A DNA stretch of 64,000 nt from Clostridium_AD sp937920395 (GTDB lineage Bacteria; Bacillota; Clostridia; Clostridiales; Clostridiaceae), in contig DAVZGP010000007.1 in assembly GCA_052274345.1 (NCBI GenBank), positions 1 through 64,000 of the forward strand, written 5' to 3'. This document shows positions 52,873-61,877 of this stretch, piece by piece. Each line of letters starts with the position of its first letter. The stretch's first letter is position 1. Position numbers and translations under genes: made by a program. The notes beneath the pieces were generated by a model. The model searched no databases and had not been told where the DNA came from. It worked only from the letters and a program-made list of their open reading frames with translations.

Positions 52873-53907
52873 ATGTTTTTTTTAAAAATGGGAACAGACA
52901 TGGGAATTGATTTAGGAACAGCAACAGTACTTGTATATACCAAGGGAAAAGGCGTTATTTTAAAAGAACCTTCTGTTGTTGCCATAGATAGGACTAATAA
53001 TAGAATATTGGCAGTTGGAGAAGAAGCTAGGCAAATGATAGGAAGAACGCCGGGAAATATTGTGGCAATACGTCCTATGAGGGACGGTGTTATTTCAGAT
53101 TATGATATAACTGAGAAAATGTTAAAGCACTTTATAACGAAGGCTTGTGGTAAAAGAAGATTATCTGCTCCAAGGATTGTGATTTGCGTCCCTTGTGAGT
53201 CAACTGAAGTGGAAAGAAGAGCAGTCGAAGATGCAGCTAGAAATGCAGGAGCTAAAAAAGTTCAACTTATAGAAGAACCGTTAGCTGCAGCTATAGGAGC
53301 AGGACTCGACATTAGTAAAGCAAGTGGTAATATGGTTATTGATATTGGTGGAGGGACTACTGATATTGCAGTTATTTCTTTAGGAGGCATGGTTGTACGT
53401 GAATCCATTAAGGTAGCTGGAGATAAGTTTGATGAAAATATTATAAAATACATTAGAAAAAAGCATAAATTAATGATTGGCGAGAGAACGGCAGAGAATT
53501 TGAAAATCAATATAGGCTGCGCTTATAGACAAGATGAAGAGGAAAGTATGGAGATAAGAGGAAGGGACTTAGTTACAGGTCTTCCGAAAAATCTGGCAGT
53601 AACATCCGAGGAAATGAGAGAAGCTTTAAAAGAGGCAGTATCGCAAATAGCGGGATGTGCACATTCAGTGTTAGAGAAAACTCCACCTGAGTTATCAGCT
53701 GATATAGCTGAGAAGGGTATAGTTATGACTGGCGGAGGTTCATTGCTTAAGGGACTCGACAAGTTAATACAAGAAGTTACTAAGGTTCCAGTATATTTGG
53801 CAGAGGATCCAATATCATGTGTAGCACTTGGTACAGGTAAAGTATTGGATTATGTTGATAAGTTAGGTAATTCATTTGGTGGATACAACAATTATTTATC
53901 AAAGTAA
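52873..53907 (+). CDS. mbl: MreB/Mbl family actin-like protein
   Basis: The 344-residue protein has the actin-fold phosphate loops (MGIDLGTATVLVYTKGKG and DIGGGTTDIAVISLGG), IEEPLAAAIGAG and a C-terminal VMTGGGSLLKGL. It polymerises under the membrane and guides lateral wall synthesis. Position after spoIIID identifies it as Mbl. The start is set at ATG 52873 (AGGAG 11 nt upstream); GTG 52861 overlaps that site. Confidence 0.93.
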   Translation: MFFLKMGTDMGIDLGTATVLVYTKGKGVILKEPSVVAIDRTNNRILAVGEEARQMIGRTPGNIVAIRPMRDGVISDYDITEKMLKHFITKACGKRRLSAPRIVICVPCESTEVERRAVEDAARNAGAKKVQLIEEPLAAAIGAGLDISKASGNMVIDIGGGTTDIAVISLGGMVVRESIKVAGDKFDENIIKYIRKKHKLMIGERTAENLKINIGCAYRQDEEESMEIRGRDLVTGLPKNLAVTSEEMREALKEAVSQIAGCAHSVLEKTPPELSADIAEKGIVMTGGGSLLKGLDKLIQEVTKVPVYLAEDPISCVALGTGKVLDYVDKLGNSFGGYNNYLSK

Positions 53908-53924
53908 AAGTGTAAACAAGCTAT

Positions 53925-53970
53925 AAAAATAAGCAATACAATTATTTTAATAATTGTATTGCTTATTTTT
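53925..53970. terminator. Bidirectional terminator after mbl
   Basis: A 22-bp perfect inverted repeat (53925-53946 and 53949-53970, arms contain AAGCAATACAATT) with A- and T-runs at its ends can serve mbl and yyaC. Confidence 0.9.
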
Positions 53971-54025
53971 ATATATTAAAAAAAAATTTAAAATACTATT
54001 ATATTATTTATTATAGATAAATTAA

Positions 54026-54589
54026 TTAGAGCATATTAATAGGAATTAAATTATTTTGATCATTGTTAAGTGAATACAAATAATATGAATGTATAAGGGA
54101 TCTGCTTAAAACATTAGCAATTTCCATTACTAGACTCAGTCTGATGTTTCTATTAGTGAATAATTCATTATCATCACTTGAATCGACTATACCTATTAAT
54201 GAAACATTACCTACTATAGGAAGGGTTTTACCTACACCTTTACCAGGATGAATCGGATAATTTCTAGCTTGGAGCTCACCAATATTTGTGACGTCACCAA
54301 GACAGGCATCAACACCTATTATAGTACAATTGGGGTGTTTTGACTTTATTTCAGATAATTTACTGTCTATATTTAAGGCATGAATAGGATTATCTATAGT
54401 GCCATAAACGGGCAATGGAAAGGAACTGTTTTTTAAAAAGGTACCAACCAAAGGGCCAAGGCAATCACCTATACATCGATCGGTTCCTATGCAAACAACT
54501 AGAGTATTCTCGTCAATATAATCTTTTAGGAAATTAGAAATTGTATAGTATGCTAAAGGATCTTTATAGTGTGTTTTAGCTTTACTCAA
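54026..54589 (-). CDS. yyaC: YyaC family spore protein
   Basis: The 187-residue protein has the YyaC signature: CIGTDRCIGDCLGPLVGTFL (about 33-52), VYGTIDNPIHALN and VDACLGDV. It is related in fold to the germination protease GPR and hydrogenase-maturation peptidases, and is spore-associated. Whether it is a protease is not established. It starts at ATG 54589 after a AAGGAGGT site. Confidence 0.88.
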   Translation of the reverse strand: MSKAKTHYKDPLAYYTISNFLKDYIDENTLVVCIGTDRCIGDCLGPLVGTFLKNSSFPLPVYGTIDNPIHALNIDSKLSEIKSKHPNCTIIGVDACLGDVTNIGELQARNYPIHPGKGVGKTLPIVGNVSLIGIVDSSDDNELFTNRNIRLSLVMEIANVLSRSLIHSYYLYSLNNDQNNLIPINML

Positions 54590-54750
54590 GAAATATACCT
54601 CCTTACATTTCTGCCTTTTAAAAAATATTATTTATTTTCCTATGAATTATTTATATGAATAAACTTGAAGTATTATTATGATAAAGAATAAAAAAATCAT
54701 CAATTGGCAAATAATCTATATATATAACAATTATTTGGGGTGATATTTCA

Positions 54751-55338
54751 ATGAAAAAAATTAAATTATTATTTATTATTATATTCTCAACTTTAATAAG
54801 CGTGACTATAATGATTTCATTTGATTACCATGTTAACAATTTCAACGCTTATGAAAAGGAGAAATTGATTAAATATGGTGCGGTTAAGTATAAAAAACCT
54901 TCTAATTCAATAATAAATAATAATGATGGAGTTAAGGTGGTAATAAAAGATGAAATGAAAGATGAAAAATCAAATAATTATACAAGTGTAAAATCATCAA
55001 ACACAGAGATTACAAAAAATGATGAAGATGAGGATAGTCTAGAAAATTATTATAATTATATAGATAAAAATGAAAAATCAGTGTTTAGAGTATCTGCATC
55101 AAAAATAAAAGAAAATCTGACTACATCAGATAAAATAAAATTATTATATGTGAGTACAAAGTTAGATACGGAAGATTATAAGAAAGTACAGGAATATTTA
55201 TATGCTAAGGATGCTGAGGATGGTGTACTTAAAGCACTTAAATTGTTAAAAAAAGATTTATCAGCAAAAGAATATGATAAAGTGCGGAAAGTAGCTGGAA
55301 GGTTTATAGATATGAACTTGGCAGAAGGACTTAATTAA
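54751..55338 (+). CDS. Unknown membrane-anchored or exported protein
   Basis: The 195-residue protein has an N-terminal hydrophobic helix (about 5-24), a polar, Asn/Lys/Asp-rich low-complexity middle (about 45-105) and a charged helical C-terminus (about 115-190, including LTTSDKIKLLYVSTKL and LSAKEYDKV). No family is recognised. A clear GGGGTGA site precedes ATG 54751. It follows the divergent yyaC gene and lies in a sporulation neighbourhood, so an envelope or spore role is possible. Confidence 0.65.
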   Translation: MKKIKLLFIIIFSTLISVTIMISFDYHVNNFNAYEKEKLIKYGAVKYKKPSNSIINNNDGVKVVIKDEMKDEKSNNYTSVKSSNTEITKNDEDEDSLENYYNYIDKNEKSVFRVSASKIKENLTTSDKIKLLYVSTKLDTEDYKKVQEYLYAKDAEDGVLKALKLLKKDLSAKEYDKVRKVAGRFIDMNLAEGLN

Positions 55339-55477
55339 CTATATTTATGTAAGGTATATAAAAAAGTATTATTAAACTTTTAAATAATAAAAAAGTTATA
55401 TTAGTGATTAATATAGAGTAAATGTGAGAATGATATAGTAATGTAGAGAAGAAGTCGTTTATTTAAGGAAAATAGAT

Positions 55478-55506
55478 TTGAAATTACTGGTTTTAAGTTG
55501 TATAAT
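55478..55506 (+). promoter_or_regulatory. Promoter of the tRNA cluster
   Basis: TTGAAA (55478-55483), a 17-nt spacer and TATAAT (55501-55506) lie 40 bp before the first tRNA. Confidence 0.75.
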
Positions 55507-55545
55507 AATTCTTGTCGACACGGTAAAACGATGTATTCATAATGT

Positions 55546-55620
55546 GCTGGCATGGCTCAACGGTAGAGCAGCTGACTTGTAATCAGCAGGTTGTAGGTTC
55601 AATTCCTATTGCCAGCTCCA
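55546..55620 (+). tRNA. tRNA-Thr (TGT), copy 1
   Basis: The 75-nt cloverleaf has acceptor GCTGGCA/TGCCAGC, anticodon TGT in CTTGTAA, T loop GGTTCAATTCC and an encoded CCA. Confidence 0.97.
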
Positions 55621-55625
55621 TATAT

Positions 55626-55710
55626 GGAGGAGTTCCCGAGTGGCCAAAGGGGGCAGACTGTAAATCTGTTACGTAATGTTTCGATGGTTCGAATCCATCC
55701 TCCTCCACCA
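55626..55710 (+). tRNA. tRNA-Tyr (GTA), copy 1
   Basis: The 85-nt tRNA has the long variable arm of bacterial tRNA-Tyr, anticodon GTA in CTGTAAA, acceptor GGAGGAG/CTCCTCC and encoded CCA. Confidence 0.97.
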
Positions 55711-55732
55711 TTTATCGTGTTTAATTAATTTT

Positions 55733-55808
55733 GGGAGCATAGCTCAGCTGGGAGAGCATCTGCCTTACAAGCAGAGGGTCACAGGTTCGAACCCTGTTGT
55801 TCCCACCA
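55733..55808 (+). tRNA. tRNA-Val (TAC)
   Basis: The 76-nt cloverleaf has acceptor GGGAGCA, anticodon TAC in CTTACAA and encoded CCA. Confidence 0.96.
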
Positions 55809-55839
55809 TAACAATTTTTTATATAATCAAATAAGTTAT

Positions 55840-55914
55840 GCTGGCATGGCTCAACGGTAGAGCAGCTGACTTGTAATCAGCAGGTTGTAGGTTCAATTCC
55901 TATTGCCAGCTCCA
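55840..55914 (+). tRNA. tRNA-Thr (TGT), copy 2
   Basis: It is identical in sequence to the copy at 55546-55620. Confidence 0.97.
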
Positions 55915-55919
55915 TATAT

Positions 55920-56004
55920 GGAGGAGTTCCCGAGTGGCCAAAGGGGGCAGACTGTAAATCTGTTACGTAATGTTTCGATGGTTCGAATCCATCCTCCTCC
56001 ACCA
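55920..56004 (+). tRNA. tRNA-Tyr (GTA), copy 2
   Basis: It is identical to the copy at 55626-55710, including the 5-nt TATAT spacer that separates it from tRNA-Thr. Confidence 0.97.
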
Positions 56005-56031
56005 AAAAGACATCATATAGATGTCTTTTTT
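56005..56031 (+). terminator. Terminator of the tRNA cluster
   Basis: AAAAGACATC pairs with GATGTCTTTT around ATATA, followed by T residues. Confidence 0.85.
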
Positions 56032-56062
56032 ACTTATTTAAATTAAACGTCATTAGTGTGTA

Positions 56063-56091
56063 TTGACACCGCTTATTGCATGTGTTAGTAT
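56063..56091 (+). promoter_or_regulatory. metK promoter
   Basis: TTGACA (56063-56068), a 17-nt spacer and TAGTAT (56086-56091) place the transcript start just before the SAM riboswitch. Confidence 0.65.
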
Positions 56092-56113
56092 TATTAAAAC
56101 TTAATATTGATAA

Positions 56114-56217
56114 CTCTTATCAAGAGAGGTGGAGGGAAAAAGGCCCTATGAAACCCGGCAACCGGTGCTATGCACCATGGTGCCAATTCCTGCAGTTACA
56201 ATCTGCAAGATAAGGGA
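56114..56217 (+). ncRNA. SAM-I (S-box) riboswitch
   Basis: P1 is formed by CTTATC (56116-56121) and GATAAG (56209-56214). The conserved core reads AGAGAGGTGGAGGGA, then GAAACCCGGCAACCGG and GGTGCCAATTCCTGC. This is a class I SAM riboswitch that shuts off metK when SAM is high. It is followed by a separate terminator stem. Confidence 0.95.
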
Positions 56218-56230
56218 GATGGTTCGTACA

Positions 56231-56263
56231 CCTCTTCTTATTTTTGGAAGAGGTTTTATTTTT
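56231..56263 (+). terminator. Riboswitch-controlled terminator
   Basis: CCTCTTC (56231-56237) pairs with GAAGAGG (56247-56253), followed by TTTTATTTTT. It is the expression platform of the SAM riboswitch. Confidence 0.85.
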
Positions 56264-56301
56264 ATGAAAATTATTATTTAGCATTAGAAAGGAGAACTAA
56301 A

Positions 56302-57477
56302 ATGAAAAGATTATTTACATCAGAATCAGTTACAGAAGGACATCCAGATAAAATTTGTGACCAAATTTCAGACGCTGTACTTGATGCTATATTAGAGCAA
56401 GATCCTTATGCTAGAGTTGCTTGCGAAACTGCAGTTACTACTGGAATGGTATTAGTTATGGGAGAAATAACAACTAATTGTTATGTAGATGTTCCTAAAG
56501 TTGTTAGAAATACTATTGATGGTATTGGATATACTAGAGCAAAATTTGGGTTTGATGCTAGTACATGTGCAGTAATTACATCTATTAATGAACAATCATC
56601 AGATATAGCGATGGGTGTTGATGAAGCTTTAGAGTCTAAGGAAGGGCTTACATCAAAAGTTGATTCAATAGGTGCTGGAGACCAAGGCATGATGTTTGGG
56701 TTTGCTACTAATGAGACACCAGAGTATATGCCTCTTCCAATTTCAATGGCACATAGATTAGCAAGAAGATTAAGTGAAGTAAGAAAAAATGGTACATTAA
56801 AATATTTGAGACCAGATGGAAAAACTCAAGTTACTGTAGAATATGAAGACAATAAACCAGTTAGAATAGATACTATCGTTATTTCAACTCAACATGGAGA
56901 AGCTGCAACTCATGATCAAATTGAAAAAGATTTAATAGAGAATGTAATAAAGCCAATAGTTCCAAGCGAATTATTAGATGAAAATACGAAATATTATATA
57001 AATCCTACAGGTAGGTTTGTAATCGGAGGACCTCAAGGTGATTCTGGTTTAACTGGAAGAAAAATAATAGTTGACACTTATGGTGGAGCTGGTAGACACG
57101 GTGGTGGATGTTTCTCAGGAAAAGATCCAACGAAAGTTGACAGATCAGCTGCATATGCTGCAAGATGGGTTGCTAAAAACTTAGTAGCAGCAGGGGTTTC
57201 AGATAAATTAGAGATTCAGTTAGCTTACGCTATAGGCGTAGCTAAACCAGTATCTATAGAAGCAGAAACTTTTGGAACAGGTAAAATTTCTGATGATAAA
57301 ATAGTTGCAATAATTGAAAAAGTATTTGATTTAAGACCAGCTGTTATTATAAGAGAATTAGATCTTAGAAAACCTATTTACAAACAAGTAGCAGCTTATG
57401 GACATTTTGGAAGAAATGATTTAGATTTAAGTTGGGAAAGATTAAACAAAGTAGATGAAATAAAAAAATATTTATAA
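56302..57477 (+). CDS. metK: S-adenosylmethionine synthetase
   Basis: The 391-residue enzyme makes SAM from methionine and ATP. It has FTSESVTEGHPDKICDQ, GAGDQGMMFGFA (about 117-128) and GGAGRHGGGCFSGKDPTKVD (about 258-277). The start is ATG 56302 after AAAGGAGAA; the frame runs open further upstream but only through riboswitch sequence. It is controlled by the SAM-I riboswitch. Confidence 0.97.
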   Translation: MKRLFTSESVTEGHPDKICDQISDAVLDAILEQDPYARVACETAVTTGMVLVMGEITTNCYVDVPKVVRNTIDGIGYTRAKFGFDASTCAVITSINEQSSDIAMGVDEALESKEGLTSKVDSIGAGDQGMMFGFATNETPEYMPLPISMAHRLARRLSEVRKNGTLKYLRPDGKTQVTVEYEDNKPVRIDTIVISTQHGEAATHDQIEKDLIENVIKPIVPSELLDENTKYYINPTGRFVIGGPQGDSGLTGRKIIVDTYGGAGRHGGGCFSGKDPTKVDRSAAYAARWVAKNLVAAGVSDKLEIQLAYAIGVAKPVSIEAETFGTGKISDDKIVAIIEKVFDLRPAVIIRELDLRKPIYKQVAAYGHFGRNDLDLSWERLNKVDEIKKYL

Positions 57478-57488
57478 TATATGTAAAG

Positions 57489-57523
57489 AAGGATAACAAT
57501 TAATAACTGTTATCCTTTTTTTT
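57489..57523 (+). terminator. Terminator of metK
   Basis: AAGGATAACA (57489-57498) pairs with TGTTATCCTT (57508-57517), then a T run. Confidence 0.9.
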
Positions 57524-57700
57524 GTATAAAATCATTAATTTTAAAGTAAAATAATTATATGAATATTAGGTTTTATTTATTATACAATGTAGTAATGTGT
57601 ATTTTGATAAAAGTTATTATAGGGTTATACTATTGATAAAAGTTTTATAACAGATATGATATAATATATATTATATAAATTTATAAATAGGGGAGATTTT

Positions 57701-59926
57701 ATGTCAGAAATACAAGGAACAATCGAAGATATAGTATTTCATAATGAAGACAATGGATATATAATTGCTCATTTAAATGATAATAAAAAACAAATAACAG
57801 TGGTTGGCATAGTGCCATACATAAGTGAAGGTCAGAATCTAAAATTAAATGGAGAATGGGTTAATCATCCTCAATTCGGAAAGCAGTTTAAGATAATGTC
57901 ATGTGAGGAAATTATACCAAGTTCACTTGTGGGTATAGAAAAATATTTATCTTCAGGAGTTATTCAAGGGATTGGACCTGTAACTGCTAAGAAAATTGTA
58001 CAACAATTTGGTGAAGACACTATGAATATATTAGATAATGAAATAGAAAAATTAAAACAAATTGATGGAATAGGACAAAAGAAGATTCAGTTAATATTTG
58101 AATCGTATTCTAAACAACGTGAAGTTAAAAATATTATGATATTTCTTCAAACATATGGAGTAACACCTAGTCAATGTGTAAAAATATATAAAAAATATGG
58201 AGCAGACTCTATAAAAGTAGTTCAAGATAATCCATATGTGTTAACTGAAACCATCGCTGGTGTAGGATTTAAAATTGCAGATAAGATTGCACGAAGTTTA
58301 GGAATTGATAAAGAATCACCATTTAGAATACAAAGTGGAATTAATTATGTGGTTAATGAATTTTGTTCTATGGGAAATACTTATATGCCGTTACTAAAAT
58401 TATACAAGCAATCTAAAAACATTCTCGGGGTAACTGATGAGGAAGTTGAGAAAAATATATATGATAGTGTATTACAGGGAAAATTAAAAATCGAGAATAT
58501 AGATGAAGAAGATTGTGTTTTTACTATGCCTTTTTATTATTGCGAATTAAGTATAACTAAAAAAATAATAACTTTATCTATAGAACAGTATGAAGAATTA
58601 GAAATAGATATAGAAGAAAAGATTAATAATTTTGAGAAAGAAAAAAGCATACAATTTGCGGATTCTCAAAAGACAGCAATTTGTGGCGCAATGGAAAATA
58701 GTATTGAGATTATAACCGGAGGTCCTGGTACTGGTAAAACGACTATAATAAATTGTATTTTAGAGATGTTTGAAAAAGCAGGATTAAAGGTTTATATGGC
58801 TGCACCTACAGGTCGTGCTGCAAAAAGAATGACCGAAGCTACTGGACGAGAAGCAAAAACAATACATAGGTTATTGGAACTAGGTGTAGGGGGAGATGAT
58901 AGCTCTCAGTTCACTAAAAGCGAGGAATCTCCATTGGATTGTGATGTATTAATTGTTGATGAAGCATCCATGATAGACATAATGCTTATGAATAGTTTGT
59001 TAAATGCAATTACCATAGGGACTAGGCTTATAATAGTTGGTGACGTTGATCAATTGCCATCAGTGGGTCCGGGTAATGTTCTAAGAGATCTTATTGATAG
59101 TAAAAGTGTCAAAGTGGTTAAACTTAAGGAGATTTTTAGGCAAGCACAAGAAAGTATGATCATTGTAAATGCTCATAAGATTAATAACGGTGAAATGCCA
59201 ATTTTAAATAAAAGAGATAAAGATTTTTATTTTATTGAAAATAATGACCCGGATAAAATTTTAAATAGTATAATAACTTTAATAAATACAAGACTACCAA
59301 ATTTTAATAAACATTGGGATAAAATGAGAAATATACAAATACTATCGCCTATGAGAAAAGGAATACTTGGTATAGAAAATTTAAATGTAGAACTTCAGAA
59401 GATATTAAATCCTAAAATTAAAGGCAAAAAAGAAAAGGAATATAGGAATACTATCTTTAGGGTTGGGGATAAGGTTATGCAAATAAAAAATAATTACTCA
59501 ATGAAGTGGCATAAAATAAGTGCAAAAGCAGAAGATGGTACTGGGATCTTTAATGGTGATGTAGGGTATGTAGAAGACATTAATGAAGATAATGAAAATG
59601 TTGTTGTTATTTTTGATGACGATAAACGGGTAGAATATGAGGGTGTAAATTTGGATGAACTAATGCTTGCTTATGCTATAACAATACATAAGAGTCAAGG
59701 AAGTGAGTTTGAAGTTGTAATTATGCCTATGTTTATGGGACCACCACTTTTAATGAACAGGAATTTGCTCTATACAGGGATAACTAGGGCGAAAAATATG
59801 GTTGTCTTAGTTGGAGAGAGAAAAGCTATTAGTTTCATGAAAGATAATAACAGAAGTTTTGAGAGATATTCTGCACTGGGCTTTAGAATAAAACAAATAG
59901 TAGATGCAAATTTGAGCCTAGATTAA
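57701..59926 (+). CDS. recD2: RecD2-type 5'-3' DNA helicase
   Basis: The 741-residue SF1B helicase has an N-terminal OB-like region, helix-hairpin-helix repeats (GIGPVTAKKIVQQFG and GIGQKKIQLI), Walker A GGPGTGKTTII (about 340-350), Walker B VDEAS, and C-terminal motifs YAITIHKSQGSEF and LLYTGITRAK. RecD2 acts without RecBC and is linked to mismatch repair and replication-fork integrity in Firmicutes. It starts at ATG 57701 after GGGGAG. It begins a run with the ComFA-like and comFC genes. Confidence 0.95.
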   Translation: MSEIQGTIEDIVFHNEDNGYIIAHLNDNKKQITVVGIVPYISEGQNLKLNGEWVNHPQFGKQFKIMSCEEIIPSSLVGIEKYLSSGVIQGIGPVTAKKIVQQFGEDTMNILDNEIEKLKQIDGIGQKKIQLIFESYSKQREVKNIMIFLQTYGVTPSQCVKIYKKYGADSIKVVQDNPYVLTETIAGVGFKIADKIARSLGIDKESPFRIQSGINYVVNEFCSMGNTYMPLLKLYKQSKNILGVTDEEVEKNIYDSVLQGKLKIENIDEEDCVFTMPFYYCELSITKKIITLSIEQYEELEIDIEEKINNFEKEKSIQFADSQKTAICGAMENSIEIITGGPGTGKTTIINCILEMFEKAGLKVYMAAPTGRAAKRMTEATGREAKTIHRLLELGVGGDDSSQFTKSEESPLDCDVLIVDEASMIDIMLMNSLLNAITIGTRLIIVGDVDQLPSVGPGNVLRDLIDSKSVKVVKLKEIFRQAQESMIIVNAHKINNGEMPILNKRDKDFYFIENNDPDKILNSIITLINTRLPNFNKHWDKMRNIQILSPMRKGILGIENLNVELQKILNPKIKGKKEKEYRNTIFRVGDKVMQIKNNYSMKWHKISAKAEDGTGIFNGDVGYVEDINEDNENVVVIFDDDKRVEYEGVNLDELMLAYAITIHKSQGSEFEVVIMPMFMGPPLLMNRNLLYTGITRAKNMVVLVGERKAISFMKDNNRSFERYSALGFRIKQIVDANLSLD

Positions 59927-59973
59927 TATTAACATAGTGTTATAAAAATATTTATGTATAAAGGGGATTTTGC

Positions 59974-61002
59974 ATGGTTTACTACGAAAAATTAAACCTT
60001 AGTGAGGAAAAAGAAGAAATTAGTAAGAAAATTTTTAAATCTTATATAAATGGTGAAAACAATATTGATGTTGTATCTGTTTTTTACAATTCCTCTGATA
60101 TATTCTTAAAAACAATAGTTGCATATGCAAGCGAAAACAAAAACATATTATATATAACTAATGAAGATGAACGTAACATTGATATTCTTTATTATATTAA
60201 TAAATTTAGTAATTTGAGTTATTATGTGTATTCATCTACAATAAATTATAAAGGTGAAAATGGTCACTTATATATATGCGACTATGAGAATGCATTAAAA
60301 TTAAAAGGAAAATTTGATTTGGTTATTTATAATGATATTCGAAGTTTTCCAAAGTTTAACAAAGAACAAATAAAAGACATATTACTAAAAACGAGAGGTC
60401 AAAATGGCTTAGCCATAGCCTATTGCGTAGAAAACGTTTTAAGTGATGCTAATACTATTATGTTTCCACTTAAAAATGCTAATATTCCAATTATTGAGCC
60501 TAGAATTATAACTACAAGAATAAATCTTAGTTTGGATATACCTTTAGTGGTTTATGAATATTTAAATTGGTCAATAATATCTAACAGAAAGGTAATAATA
60601 TTTATACCGGATGCACAAAAGGCTATGTCAGTATTTGCATACCTAAGTAATTTTAAAAAAAAGCTAAGTGAGAATATAGTTTTATTTGTTAAAAGTAGAA
60701 GTGATTATAATATTAAAATAAACTTTATGAATAAAGATAAGGGAATACTAGTAACAAATGATTTTGAAGAAAACTATTTAGAATTTCATTCTGTTGATGT
60801 TATGGTTTACTTTGCTGATGATGTTAAATTTGATTACAAACAGCTGTTTTTCTTATCAAGTAAAGTTGGAAGATTTGAGAATATACAAAGGGGTGAGGCT
60901 ATATTTTTAGCTAATGATCAAACTGTTCAAATGGATAAAGCGAAAAGCATGGCTAGTAAATTTAATGAGAAAGCGTGGGAAAGAGGATTATTAAATATAT
61001 AA
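59974..61002 (+). CDS. Degenerate ComFA-like protein (inactive helicase)
   Basis: The 342-residue protein precedes comFC, the place of comFA. Similarity to ComFA is recognisable but reduced: VVSVFYNSSDIFLK (33-46) stands where the Walker A segment should be, and YNDIRSFPKF (119-128) replaces the DEVDAFP box. The C-terminal half (ILVTNDFEENYLEFHSVDVM, then SKVGRFENIQRGEAIFL) follows the ComFA motif V/VI pattern, and the tail ends in a GLL-like segment. The N-terminal zinc-finger domain is missing. ATP hydrolysis is therefore unlikely. Assignment rests on pattern and synteny; a non-catalytic role with ComFC is possible. Confidence 0.55.
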   Translation: MVYYEKLNLSEEKEEISKKIFKSYINGENNIDVVSVFYNSSDIFLKTIVAYASENKNILYITNEDERNIDILYYINKFSNLSYYVYSSTINYKGENGHLYICDYENALKLKGKFDLVIYNDIRSFPKFNKEQIKDILLKTRGQNGLAIAYCVENVLSDANTIMFPLKNANIPIIEPRIITTRINLSLDIPLVVYEYLNWSIISNRKVIIFIPDAQKAMSVFAYLSNFKKKLSENIVLFVKSRSDYNIKINFMNKDKGILVTNDFEENYLEFHSVDVMVYFADDVKFDYKQLFFLSSKVGRFENIQRGEAIFLANDQTVQMDKAKSMASKFNEKAWERGLLNI

Positions 61003-61655
61003 AAAAGATACTTTATTGTTTAGTTCAAATTATATATTCTGGTGATGAGTCATGCGTGATATGCAATGGATATAGTGAGGAAAGTGAAGCATTATGTACT
61101 GTGTGTAGGAAGAAACTTAGGCGTTGTGAGGAAAGCTTTTATATAGGGCATTGCGCGGAAGAGTATAATGCGAGGTCAGTGTTTTATTATTCGAGTATAG
61201 TTAAAGAATTAATTATTAGACTTAAATATAAAAATGATTTTATATGTGGTGAAATTTTGGCTAAGTATATGTTAGAATCTGTTAAAGATAATGAATTAAA
61301 ATTTGATTTAATATCTTATGTACCTATGACAAAAAAAGCTTTAAAAAATAGAGGGTATAATCAAAGTGAGTTTTTGGCAAAATATTTATCAAGATTTTTG
61401 AACATCCCAGTAATTTGCAATTTGGTTAAAACGGAAGATACTAAAGACCAAATAGGTCTAAGTGGTGATCAAAGATGGGATAATATGAAAAAATGCTTTG
61501 AAATTAAAGAGAACGAGTTTATAAAAAATAAAAAAATTTTACTAGTAGATGATGTTATAACTACTGGAGCTACAGCATTTCATTGCGCACATATGTTAAA
61601 AGTGAATGGAGCAATTAATATTTTTATATTGACTATAGCCAAAAGTAATGTATAA
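60975..61655 (+). CDS. comFC: ComF family phosphoribosyltransferase-like protein
   Basis: The 226-residue protein has an N-terminal zinc ribbon (CVICNG, CTVCRKKLRRC) and a type I phosphoribosyltransferase fold with the PRPP loop KKILLVDDVITTGATAFHCA (about 189-208), plus KNRGYNQSEFLAK. ComFC is needed for DNA uptake in B. subtilis, acting on single-stranded DNA during entry. It starts at GTG 60975, overlapping the preceding gene by 28 bp, so translation is coupled. Confidence 0.9.
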   Translation: MGKRIIKYIKKILYCLVQIIYSGDESCVICNGYSEESEALCTVCRKKLRRCEESFYIGHCAEEYNARSVFYYSSIVKELIIRLKYKNDFICGEILAKYMLESVKDNELKFDLISYVPMTKKALKNRGYNQSEFLAKYLSRFLNIPVICNLVKTEDTKDQIGLSGDQRWDNMKKCFEIKENEFIKNKKILLVDDVITTGATAFHCAHMLKVNGAINIFILTIAKSNV

Positions 61656-61656
61656 T
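61629..61656 (+). promoter_or_regulatory. Promoter of the raiA RNA
   Basis: TTGACT (61629-61634), a 16-nt spacer and a perfect TATAAT (61651-61656) overlap the end of comFC and place a start near 61663, exactly at the RNA 5' stem. Confidence 0.75.
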
Positions 61657-61663
61657 ATTTATT

Positions 61664-61875
61664 GTAGTAAGTTAGGTTTGTGGTTGCAAGTCGAGGCCAG
61701 TCGCAGGCGAAACGATCCACGTAAGTTAAACAAAGTTTAGTGAGCATGGTGCGGCTTAGAGGTTAGTCCTGCCGTTTTAACGGGCGAGAGTGTTAGTAGT
61801 GAGAAGGTAATTCTGGGTAGCAAAAGCTCCAGCAGGCGAGTGTGGGGGCAAAGACCAGGTCAACTAACTTACTAT
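61664..61875 (+). ncRNA. raiA-motif noncoding RNA
   Basis: The roughly 210-nt region is far richer in G and C than its flanks. Its ends pair perfectly (AGTAAGTTAG at 61666-61675 with CTAACTTACT at 61864-61873). Internal conserved-looking segments include GGTTGCAAGTCGAGGCCAGT and GCAGGCGAAACGATCCACG. Location directly upstream of hpf/raiA and the size match the raiA RNA motif of Firmicutes, for which disruption in Clostridium acetobutylicum has been reported to impair sporulation and aggregation. Its own promoter and terminator suggest a free RNA rather than only a leader of hpf. The secondary structure was not modelled beyond the closing stem. Confidence 0.85.
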
Positions 61876-61877
61876 AT

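Noticed and set aside
56170..56301. N-terminal extension of metK
   Set aside because: The extra codons run through the SAM riboswitch and its terminator; the true start at 56302 has AAAGGAG and gives the family N-terminus.
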